Source of the DNA: Candidatus Poribacteria bacterium
Lineage (GTDB): Bacteria; Poribacteria; WGA-4E; UBA9662
Direction: 5' to 3'
NCBI GenBank assembly: GCA_012963885.1
Contig: DTUY01000296.1
Location: forward strand, 3,405-55,144
DNA: 51,740 bases
The translations under genes were made by a program, and so were the position numbers. The first letter of the stretch is position 1. Each line of letters starts with the position of its first letter. Positions 7,298-16,611 of this stretch are shown piece by piece. Under the pieces are notes generated by a model. The model was not told the origin of the DNA and ran no database searches. It worked only from the letters and a program-made list of their open reading frames with translations.

Positions 7298-9625
7298 CTA
7301 GTTCCATACCATAATCATGATTGGTTTTACCTTTTGCAAGGTTTCAATGCGTTGAATCAGGGAATCCGCGTCCGTTTTTTGAGAAAAACTACCGACTGTC
7401 ACGCGATACCAAATTTGACTATTAACTTCTACCTGCACGATTTTAATTGTTTGATTCAGTTTAAGTGATTCTAAAGAATCAACCAGAGCCTCAGCATTTT
7501 TGCGATCTTTGAAAGAACTCGCCAACAACGTATAAGAAGAAATCGGCTTATCCTTGGCCTGATTCAGCTGTTTCCGATCAGCTGCCAGAATAATTTCAAC
7601 CCGTCGGTTTTTTTGTCGGTTTTCGGGAGTGTCATTTTCAGTAATCCCTCTCGTTTCACCATACCCAACGGCTGAAATTCGATTTTGATTTATGGCAAAG
7701 TTGGTAATCAAATAATTCATTACTGCATTTGCGCGCTTCTCTGATAGAGCCAAGTTGTAATTGGCATCACCAACATTGTCCGTGTGCCCTTCAATAATTA
7801 CATGAGTTGTTGAGTAAGCCAGAATCGCGTCCGCAATCTGAATTAATGTTTCATGGAATTCACTTTTAATCCTAGCTGAATCTGTATCAAATATTATCTC
7901 GGATAAGGTTAAAACGAGTCCGCGTTGTTCTTGTCGGGTATGAATCACTTTTTCACGCAAATCGATTAACTGTATTTTCACCAGCTGAGTTGCACAATTT
8001 CCAGCAAGATCACAAAGAGTTAAAACGCAACTATGTTCGATGTCCGAATCTATCGCATGCTGTTTCTGGGAATCCAAGATAATTGGAAATGAGGGATTTC
8101 CTTTACCCTCGACTTGATCGGCAAGATCTTCGCCAGCAAAGAATTGAAGTACCCAATGATCTACATGAGTTGGTTCTGAAATTGCTGCTTGAACTACCAG
8201 AGCAGTCGATGCGTTCTTTTTATTCCCTGAGTCCGTTAGAATGATAGGATTTGCTGTGACCTCGAAGCTTATAGGTTTTGTGTCGATAATCACCTGTGTT
8301 TGACTACTTAATTGTTGTTTTTCGTCTTGATTGATGTCTAGCAGAAGTACGTTATATTTTCCATCAGTAACTATGTTTTGAGAAGTGTTTTTTCCCGCCC
8401 AGGTAATTGGTATGGTTGGAGTTCCTTTTCCCGAAAATTGACGCACAATCTTATTTTGGCGATTTCGGATTTCCAGTTGCCATTCGAGTTCTTGCCGCTT
8501 AATGAAGTTAAACTGAGTTTGATCTTTAATCCCGTCACCGTTTGGCGAGATTGCTTCATCCGATACTGCTAAACGAGATTTCAATCTATCTGGCATAACA
8601 ATCGCTGGAACTGAAGCAGGTTTATCCAGTGATGACGGAGTTAACCAACTTACTGCCACGGAGAGCCAGTGGCTTCCTGAGCTATGTTCACTATTCACAT
8701 AAGCATAATCAATTCGGGTATTACCATGGCGTAGGCCAACACCGTGTGTCCATGTTCCTTCTGTGAATTTTGAATAGTTCATCAGGCTAGAATAACCAAT
8801 CCGGAATAAAAGATTATTGAAAAAGGATCGCTCCACTCCGAGGTGAAAACGCAATCTATCGCCTCGCTCATACGCGTGGTCATCATGCCAAGCCAGATCA
8901 ACAGAAAAAGGCGTATTAACATCAATATAATAGGTTGAACCAAACCGGAGGATCAACGGCATCTTCTCATCTCTAACCAATTTTCCACCCTGCCAAAAAC
9001 GACTGCCAATATCACTAAGTGCTAAGCCGAATAAGACACGGTCTCCAAGCCGAGGTAGTTTCCTTGTATAAGCTCCACCTAAATCCAGTCCCCAACCTAT
9101 CTTGGTTATATTCTCGAAACTTCGCCGATGATGCCGGATGCTCATACCAGTTGAAAACCCATTTTTCAAATCTAGGCCATAGCCAATCAGCATCATCCGG
9201 CTTTTGGAATCATCTGCTCCCCATCCATCGACCCAAGAGGATATGGAAATATTGCCCATATCAGTTGACGATATTTGAAGTTGTTCGAGATTCATCGCTA
9301 GGGAAACCGCACCTTCTCTATCCTCCGATTCCTTGGTAAACGGCAACGAAGTTAGAGTAAATTCGGTCTTGTCCAAAATACCTATCAACGCAGGATTCCA
9401 CAGTTCACTGCCTCCACCAGTTGGTCCTGCGGTGTGCGCACTACCCATGCCGATAGCACGCACATCAGTACCAATAAGTATTCGTCGATCATGTAGAAAT
9501 AATTGTGGGTCTCTCAGGAATTGGGCTGGAACTGACTCGGAAAGGACAACAATCAACACCAAAACTGATAGGGTAATGTGTCGCCAGCTAATCGCAATAG
9601 ACTCAAAAGTGGCATTCGATAACAT
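7298..9625 (-). CDS. PorV-like outer-membrane barrel fused to FlgD-like, OmpA and SPOR domains
   Basis: This 775-residue envelope protein has at least four parts. A hydrophobic signal region (about 15-35) is followed by a PorV/PorQ-type barrel (about 45-335; 'RAIGMGSAHTA', 'SELWNPALIG', many amphipathic strands). A FlgD-like Ig unit (about 355-445) starts 'ISPNGDGIKDQ'. An OmpA peptidoglycan-binding domain (about 575-685) shows 'IEGHTDNVGDANYNLALSEK' and 'NRRVEIIL'. A SPOR domain (about 697-770) shows 'YTLLASSFKDRKNA' and 'WYRVTVGSF'. PorV proteins act in type IX secretion; OmpA and SPOR bind peptidoglycan. Inference: a barrel tied to the wall. The gene starts 1 nt after the GH36-type gene ends, so the two form an operon. 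Confidence 0.82.
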   Translation of the reverse strand: MLSNATFESIAISWRHITLSVLVLIVVLSESVPAQFLRDPQLFLHDRRILIGTDVRAIGMGSAHTAGPTGGGSELWNPALIGILDKTEFTLTSLPFTKESEDREGAVSLAMNLEQLQISSTDMGNISISSWVDGWGADDSKSRMMLIGYGLDLKNGFSTGMSIRHHRRSFENITKIGWGLDLGGAYTRKLPRLGDRVLFGLALSDIGSRFWQGGKLVRDEKMPLILRFGSTYYIDVNTPFSVDLAWHDDHAYERGDRLRFHLGVERSFFNNLLFRIGYSSLMNYSKFTEGTWTHGVGLRHGNTRIDYAYVNSEHSSGSHWLSVAVSWLTPSSLDKPASVPAIVMPDRLKSRLAVSDEAISPNGDGIKDQTQFNFIKRQELEWQLEIRNRQNKIVRQFSGKGTPTIPITWAGKNTSQNIVTDGKYNVLLLDINQDEKQQLSSQTQVIIDTKPISFEVTANPIILTDSGNKKNASTALVVQAAISEPTHVDHWVLQFFAGEDLADQVEGKGNPSFPIILDSQKQHAIDSDIEHSCVLTLCDLAGNCATQLVKIQLIDLREKVIHTRQEQRGLVLTLSEIIFDTDSARIKSEFHETLIQIADAILAYSTTHVIIEGHTDNVGDANYNLALSEKRANAVMNYLITNFAINQNRISAVGYGETRGITENDTPENRQKNRRVEIILAADRKQLNQAKDKPISSYTLLASSFKDRKNAEALVDSLESLKLNQTIKIVQVEVNSQIWYRVTVGSFSQKTDADSLIQRIETLQKVKPIMIMVWN

Positions 9626-9626
9626 G

Positions 9627-12041
9627 CTAACCTGAAGTTGCTGCGAATTTTATACTGATCTGGACAAGGTCTGATTTTGGATCTTCAAGTTTGATTTGAT
9701 ATATAGGCGGATCCCAACTGAAACTGTAATTCGATTCATAGCAAGCTGTTTCAACAGGTAGATAGTCTTTCGGCACATGGATAGACAGCATACTATGCGG
9801 GCGTCGTTTCGTATCACAAACAACAAGGAAACTTCGACTACGTTGATCCCACCCAGCAGAGAGGATTTCGCTGCCGCCTTGTGTGAAGTGCAGATCTGTT
9901 GCTAATAACTGCGGGTTTTTCTGTTCTTCACGAATACACAGTAATCTCGCACATCTTGGCGGTACATCCATTAACGTTACGCTTCCATTTACCGACCCAA
10001 GATACCTTTGATTCCAAAATTCGTAGATAAGATAGCATTTTGATTTATCCAATCCAAGTGAGGAAAGATTAAACTGTATCTCCTCAGGTTGATCTTTCCA
10101 ATTGAAGATACCAACGATACTCCAAGAATCAAAAGAACCTTGAACAGGTTTTCCCCAAACACGCGGATGTATCTTCTCTAAGAGATCTATTGGCTTTGCT
10201 GATTGTTCTGTCAATGGAAACAGTTTCTTCAGCAACTCTAACCGTGGTTCAGATATTTTGCTTAAATCATCACCAAGTTCAATAATACTGCTGCTTAGAG
10301 CCGTCAAAGTCGCAACGATAATGGCTTCATTGAGCGGCTGATATTGCTCATCCACAGTTAGCGGACCAAGCCCACCCATCCACGCAATACCATCAAATAT
10401 GGAATTCGTAATAGCTCCGTTAATTAACTGTTTGGTTTCAGACCAGTCTTCCCAAACATACTTGGCAGTTTGTTTTTGCTGATTCAATAAAACCTGACTC
10501 TGATTGACAACTCCAATGCTTGGCGCGTACGGTACATTACAGGCAGTGAGCTCTACCCTACCAAAACTTTGTGAAACCCAACGTTTCAGCAGGTCAATTC
10601 CAAGCCGGTATAACTCAATGCTTGTCAAGGTTTTGTCGTGCCAGAAGAAACTACCTGAATTTTCAATTGGACCAATTAAATAAGCCAGCATATCTACCTT
10701 GAGGATGTCAATATTCCACTCCTCTATAACTGTTTTGATGTTTCGCTCAATCTCCTTTTGGGCATCTGGATGTGAAACATCAAACAACGCAACCTTTGTA
10801 TCTGCATCATGCAGATGAATCGCTGCTAAACGGCTTTGCCCATCGTGAAGGAAATACTCAGGATGAGCTTCGGCGATCTTAGAATCAGCAGCGACACAAA
10901 ACGGCATAATTCCAAGACCGAACTTTAATCCTGTATCGTGAACATAGTCAATTAGGTACTGCATTCCTTTAGGAAACTGGTCGTCATCAATTTGATATGT
11001 TCCTAATTCCTTTTGCCACCCGTTTTCTAGTTGGATAAGTTGGATACCACCATCAGAGGCAGATCGAAAAAAACTGTTTCTCTTAATCAAGTCAGTGTGT
11101 TTCGTAACAGAATCGGATAATGTCTGATCTGTAGTTCTCTCCGGATATATCCCCCAAGCCGAGAAGAAACGGTCTTGTTTCTTCACCTCCATTTCTTGAG
11201 CAATCATTTCTACATAAGTTTGATAGGACGAAGTTATCCCATCTATAAAATTAAGGTAGAAAGGCGAAAATTCGATTTCTGTTTTGGCTGCACACTCGTA
11301 GTTTTCACACTGGTGAAAGGCTGACCAACAATCAATTCCTTCTTCTGTCTGTTGAGTTGCTGTGTCTTGTCCGGTATAACTCATTTCAATCGAAGACCAC
11401 CATTTTCTGGCATCAAGAAAACCAAATACAATAGACTGCTTACTCTCTAGATCATAAATGCCACCATCATAGCAGAGATGGACGGAGTTGTCCTGATTCA
11501 CGCTGAATCCACTGTAAACTTTCTGCACTCCGTGAGAAGTGTTGGAAGCGGTGTTTAGGTACACATGACAATTTTCGGGACTACTACCGAGATAAATACC
11601 ACCCTTAGCCTGTTCCTGTGAAGACGAAACATTAATGACAGAAGCTTGTGCTAGATTGATCGGATCATCCCCGAAATTCTCAATTGACATACTAATTAAT
11701 ATGTATGGTTGGTTCTGGTAGCATTTTAAATGAAGGTGAATTCGAATTTCGTGTTGATCTGCTTCACAAGAAAATGTAACAGGCTGATACAAACCGAAGT
11801 TGTCTTTTTTCGCTGGATCCGCCGTGAACTCACGTTTAGAAGCGTTTAGTGAGGATAGAGTGACTCCATCTTGAAGTACGACATCCATGTGAGCATTTCT
11901 GATTATCTCAAACATTTTCTGATTTGCGTAGCTCCATGTTCCCTGTGATAAGTTGAACGAAACCTGACAAAATTCATTTTGGATCTTTACAATATCTCCT
12001 TCTCGTATCAATACTAAATTACTGTTTGATGAGCTTCTCAT
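9627..12041 (-). CDS. Glycoside hydrolase, GH36 alpha-galactosidase-like
   Basis: An 804-residue protein without a clear signal peptide. The N-terminal half is a beta-sandwich typical of melibiase-clan enzymes. The TIM barrel follows with 'GLKFGLGIMPFCVAADSKIA' (371-390), matching the GH36 'LKFGLWFEPE' strand, and 'DILKVDML', where Asp450 is the likely nucleophile. The acid/base strand is diverged (CNVPYAPSIGVVNQS instead of the usual Asp-rich 'SDDTD' type), so the exact substrate and even activity are uncertain. A C-terminal beta-domain closes the protein. A good ribosome site (AAAGGAAC) precedes the ATG. The stop TAG lies 1 nt before the PorV-like gene start. Confidence 0.72.
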   Translation of the reverse strand: MRSSSNSNLVLIREGDIVKIQNEFCQVSFNLSQGTWSYANQKMFEIIRNAHMDVVLQDGVTLSSLNASKREFTADPAKKDNFGLYQPVTFSCEADQHEIRIHLHLKCYQNQPYILISMSIENFGDDPINLAQASVINVSSSQEQAKGGIYLGSSPENCHVYLNTASNTSHGVQKVYSGFSVNQDNSVHLCYDGGIYDLESKQSIVFGFLDARKWWSSIEMSYTGQDTATQQTEEGIDCWSAFHQCENYECAAKTEIEFSPFYLNFIDGITSSYQTYVEMIAQEMEVKKQDRFFSAWGIYPERTTDQTLSDSVTKHTDLIKRNSFFRSASDGGIQLIQLENGWQKELGTYQIDDDQFPKGMQYLIDYVHDTGLKFGLGIMPFCVAADSKIAEAHPEYFLHDGQSRLAAIHLHDADTKVALFDVSHPDAQKEIERNIKTVIEEWNIDILKVDMLAYLIGPIENSGSFFWHDKTLTSIELYRLGIDLLKRWVSQSFGRVELTACNVPYAPSIGVVNQSQVLLNQQKQTAKYVWEDWSETKQLINGAITNSIFDGIAWMGGLGPLTVDEQYQPLNEAIIVATLTALSSSIIELGDDLSKISEPRLELLKKLFPLTEQSAKPIDLLEKIHPRVWGKPVQGSFDSWSIVGIFNWKDQPEEIQFNLSSLGLDKSKCYLIYEFWNQRYLGSVNGSVTLMDVPPRCARLLCIREEQKNPQLLATDLHFTQGGSEILSAGWDQRSRSFLVVCDTKRRPHSMLSIHVPKDYLPVETACYESNYSFSWDPPIYQIKLEDPKSDLVQISIKFAATSG

Positions 12042-12168
12042 ATATGTTCCTTTTGTATTCTTCTACTAAGCAATTTTACAGTCTTTCCTTTCAGCAGATA
12101 TTCATCAAATGATTACAAATTTCAACGAATGCGTTACTATATTATACTTTGCAGTACCTTCTCATTCT

Positions 12169-12683
12169 TCAGTCACCTCTCACCTTGGCGAAGATCAAAC
12201 GATCACGCAATTCTCCAGAATTAGATCTGATATCATTTTTTAGTGTTGCCTCAAGACAAAACCCAAGCTTACGAGGGATTTTTTGACTTCTCACATTCTT
12301 TGAATCGCAACAGATTTCAATTCGCTTGGCATTCAGTTGATGAAACCCAAATTCTGTAATTGCTACCGTTGATTCAGTAATATACCCTTGGTTCTGAAAC
12401 TTCTTCCTACACCAATACCCCTATCTCGAATTTTGGTCCCTTTGAGAGAAAGCAAAAAAACAAGATCCTTTCTCCCCAAAAAGGCAGAGTGCTTATTCTT
12501 AACAAACTTTCTGGTTTTGCTAATATCCGGTAATTCCTCTGCCCAAGGCATCCAAGTATTAAGGTCATCGAATGTTTCACAAATAGCTGTATGCAATTCT
12601 TCATCATCACGCGGCTTAGGCGATCTGACAACTAACCTTTCCGATTCCAGAAGATCAGGAAACTCAATTAAAGCTGGATTCAT
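12169..12683 (-). pseudogene. GNAT (RimJ-type) N-acetyltransferase, broken by a deletion and a frameshift
   Basis: The N-terminal frame from ATG 12683 encodes 'LESERLVVRSPKPRDDEELH' and 'LNTWMPWAEELPD', a RimJ/RimL-type start, and stays open to about 'FLLSLKG'. From there the family sequence continues in other frames: 'PKFEIG', then (after a GGGG run near 12418-12421) 'YWCRKKFQNQGYITESTVAI', and 'LNAKRIEICCDSKNVRSQKI', ending '...GELRDRLIFAKVRGD' at TGA 12169-12171. About 20 residues (the strand that normally carries 'GLHRIDW') are missing between 'SLKG' and 'PKFEIG'. So there is one internal deletion plus one extra base. The intact frame alone would be only 106 codons. A sequencing error could explain the indel but not the missing strand. 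Confidence 0.85.
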
Positions 12684-12799
12684 ATGCTCCGCCAGTTAAA
12701 TTGGAACTAGTTGGCTTGACAAATGCTAGATAGATATTATGTTTTACACATTTAGCGTTATCATTATTTTAATTTTATGATTAACAAGGTTGGCAGAGA

Positions 12800-13660
12800 T
12801 CAATTCCTAATGTGTACGAAACGCAGTTGCCTTCGTAGGATACAGATGCACGTCACTATGATAGTCACCAAAATTGCAGCAGACCAAACCCATGGTTTTT
12901 TAGGTTCTGGTGTCAGGCCAAACAATTGCGTGCCTAGGATATCAAAATTTTCCCAGATTGAGATAATTGCCGTTTGCCGGTTGCGTGTGATCTTCTCAAT
13001 AATTTCTTGAAGTATTGGAGTGCCAAGAAGAACAGAAATAAACCACATCGCGGCGTAACGCGCGTTCGTTGTCAGGGATGAAAATGTTATAATTAATAAA
13101 CTTAACGGGAAAATAATAATCAACGAATAAAGCAGAATAGATCCAACAATCCAGTAATTCTTCATGATAAATTTTAGATCACTGCTGAGCAAGATATGTT
13201 CAATAAAAAGTAGCAAACAAGGGATACCCGTAATCATTAGCAGTAAAACAATTATGACAGAAATCTTCCCTATCAGATAATCAGTCCAGAATATTGGTTT
13301 CGAAAGGTAAATCGATAAAGCATTATACCGCAGGTCTTTCGATATTAAGTTTGCTCCGGAAAATACACCGATTAAGGCAATGAAGAACCCCGGCAAGATT
13401 GGATTTCGCATGAGAAATTGCTTGAAGAATTTTGGATCGATTTTCAACAAAACGGTTGATTCAGGAAAGTAGTTTGCCAAGTAAACCAAAACACCGTGAA
13501 TAACCAGATAAATCAAAGGTGGGATAGCAACAATAAAACGAACAAACTTCCGTTGAGCCAATAGTTCCAACTCAGTTCTGGCAATAACTATCCAGCAGTT
13601 TACATGACCTGATTTGAATTGCCCATTCCAATGTTGGTAACTTCGATCATGAATAAGCAT
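12800..13660 (-). CDS. ABC-2 type transporter permease
   Basis: The protein (286 residues from ATG 13660; a TTG lies directly before it) has about six hydrophobic membrane segments, with an initial one around residues 40-65, a loop containing 'NLISKDLRYNALSIYLSKPI', and later helices. The 'LISxDLRxxALxIYLSRPI' segment is typical of ABC-2 permeases of the gliding-motility/NosY kind. No ATPase gene is adjacent, so its partner must be elsewhere. It is the third gene of a leftward module (lipoprotein, unknown protein, permease) with 10 nt to the previous stop. Cargo unknown. Confidence 0.8.
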   Translation of the reverse strand: MLIHDRSYQHWNGQFKSGHVNCWIVIARTELELLAQRKFVRFIVAIPPLIYLVIHGVLVYLANYFPESTVLLKIDPKFFKQFLMRNPILPGFFIALIGVFSGANLISKDLRYNALSIYLSKPIFWTDYLIGKISVIIVLLLMITGIPCLLLFIEHILLSSDLKFIMKNYWIVGSILLYSLIIIFPLSLLIITFSSLTTNARYAAMWFISVLLGTPILQEIIEKITRNRQTAIISIWENFDILGTQLFGLTPEPKKPWVWSAAILVTIIVTCICILRRQLRFVHIRN

Positions 13661-13670
13661 CAAAAAGAGT

Positions 13671-14687
13671 TTAAGGAAACAATTCCTGTAACTGTTTTAA
13701 TAGCTTCATATTGTATTGTCCACCAAGCTCCTGAGTTTTGATCTTACAGGCGCGCCAATTTTCAAAAGTCTGTCCATGTTCACATCCTAATAGCTCTATC
13801 CGCATTTCTTCCAGTGCACGCAAATTGATAATCTCAAGAGTGACATTTGGGAAAATAGCGTGAATGTCTTCTTCAAGGTAGCAATCAAACAAAACTTCAA
13901 TCTGATTCCAGAAAATTTTGTCCTTTTTTTGATTGATTTCATCGACTGAGACAATTTTCGGTGATTGATCCATAGTTCGAATCCGAACACGTTTTGGTGG
14001 AGTGAAGGTTGAAGTCTTGGATGAAACCTGCCGTTCCGAATCATAACCGGAGAGAATTTCTTCAATTAATTGCGCCATTAATCGATATGATTTATTCTTT
14101 ACCTCTTCGGCTTGGTCTACCTTCCATTCGGCCTCCTGATATTTAATACAGCCTTCAATATTTCGAATCTCATCGTAGAGAACTTGAAGGAAATGATTAA
14201 CATCCAAAACGTAAACAGCAGGTTTCAAATTCGACGGGCGGTGGAAATCGGGAACCTGAGTAAAAAACTCGTTATAACATGTAATCTTCTCAAGGTCCTG
14301 ATCTTTACTGGATGTCAGTCGAAAAGCCAAATAAGCTTCACCACGCACTTTGAGGAACTGACCGAATTGGCAGTCAGAAGTAACAGTATAGGGTAACAGA
14401 TTTTTAGGACGCTGTGGTTCGCAAGAAACGAGTTGTTTTTTTGTGCTATCTAGAAGGGGGGATTTATCGTCGACTGTGCCATAAGGCGCATGAGTGGCAG
14501 AATTTTGCTCCTGCTTCCTCTGAATCTCAAGCAAGTTCAAACCCGCGACCATTAAGTCGATCTCTTTTTCCTCCAGCTCAATCTTTTCCAGAACTTCACT
14601 ACACGTTTCGTTTATTATTTCCTTTATCTGCTGAACCAATCCTTGCATTGCCACACACCAAGCCAAATTTATAGATCGCGAAATCAA
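13671..14687 (-). CDS. Hypothetical protein, mostly helical
   Basis: A 338-codon frame whose family I do not recognise. It starts with TTG at 14687, overlapping the lipoprotein stop by 4 nt (TTGA); an internal ATG at 14648 (residue 14) is an alternative start. No signal peptide or membrane segment is evident. The first 60 residues are helical and rich in Glu/Lys, and a middle segment 'YLAFRLTSSKDQDLEKI' may be a beta-sheet domain. Cysteines are scattered and not arranged as a metal site. Its position between a lipoprotein and an ABC-2 permease suggests an envelope-related role, but nothing in the sequence proves it. Confidence 0.72.
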   Translation of the reverse strand: MISRSINLAWCVAMQGLVQQIKEIINETCSEVLEKIELEEKEIDLMVAGLNLLEIQRKQEQNSATHAPYGTVDDKSPLLDSTKKQLVSCEPQRPKNLLPYTVTSDCQFGQFLKVRGEAYLAFRLTSSKDQDLEKITCYNEFFTQVPDFHRPSNLKPAVYVLDVNHFLQVLYDEIRNIEGCIKYQEAEWKVDQAEEVKNKSYRLMAQLIEEILSGYDSERQVSSKTSTFTPPKRVRIRTMDQSPKIVSVDEINQKKDKIFWNQIEVLFDCYLEEDIHAIFPNVTLEIINLRALEEMRIELLGCEHGQTFENWRACKIKTQELGGQYNMKLLKQLQELFP

Positions 14688-15184
14688 TAGTACATTCTTA
14701 TTCTCTGAATTGTGTCCGAGAAAGGCCCTTGCTTATCTGTCTCTATAGTCACTGTAATCTTACCAATGTCGGCATCCCGAGCCGGATCTTCCTGAATGAG
14801 TCTAATTGGAATTTCGCCCGTCATTAACCTGATATTGGAACCAATTGCGTGTGACCAATGAAGGTTCTGTAGTTCGCCACTATAAACTATTATGTTAGCC
14901 TCACTTTCTCGATATGAGTACAGATCCACTTGGGTTATAAACTTTGAGATGGGTAGTGCGTTCGCACCAATACCAGGTGATAAAATGCTAGCGTTCCACA
15001 TCAAAGGATTACCATGCGAATCCACCAAGATAATCCGAATTTCTATACGACCCAAACGGCGCTCTGATTCTATGCGAATACCTGCGAAATTGTCAATCTC
15101 GCCAGCCCCGCATCCCCAAAAAGATCCAACGCAAATAAGGTAAAACAGCCCGTCAAGCTTAATTTTATCTAAGCAAAACCTCAC
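14684..15184 (-). CDS. Putative lipoprotein of unknown function
   Basis: A 166-codon frame starting at GTG with AGGA 6-7 nt upstream. The N-terminus has a hydrophobic run and a lipobox-like 'SFWGCGAG', so it is likely lipid-anchored in the envelope. The rest is beta-rich ('RIEIRIILVDSHGNPLMWNA', 'GKITVTIETDKQGPFSD'), resembling an Ig-like or carboxypeptidase-regulatory fold, but I cannot assign a family. It is the first gene behind a near-consensus promoter at 15218-15246 and is translationally coupled to the next gene. Confidence 0.72.
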   Translation of the reverse strand: MRFCLDKIKLDGLFYLICVGSFWGCGAGEIDNFAGIRIESERRLGRIEIRIILVDSHGNPLMWNASILSPGIGANALPISKFITQVDLYSYRESEANIIVYSGELQNLHWSHAIGSNIRLMTGEIPIRLIQEDPARDADIGKITVTIETDKQGPFSDTIQRIRMYY

Positions 15185-15217
15185 AATATTCCTATATTCC
15201 TGAACAGCTCTCGAAAA

Positions 15218-15246
15218 ATACTATCACTTTTAACCAATGATGTCAA
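15218..15246 (-). promoter_or_regulatory. Sigma-70-type promoter for the lipoprotein/unknown/permease module
   Basis: On the minus strand TTGACA (15246-15241) and TAGTAT (15223-15218) are spaced by 17 bp. The predicted transcript starts near 15211, leaving a leader of about 27 nt before the GTG at 15184. Confidence 0.8.
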
Positions 15247-15304
15247 CGTCAAACAAAATCACTAAATTTCTGGTTATATCAAAATGCAGATGATACTATT
15301 ATGA

Positions 15305-16585
<1,281 letters not shown>

Positions 16586-16611
16586 AAACAAATAGCAAAT
16601 AGCTTGTTAAC

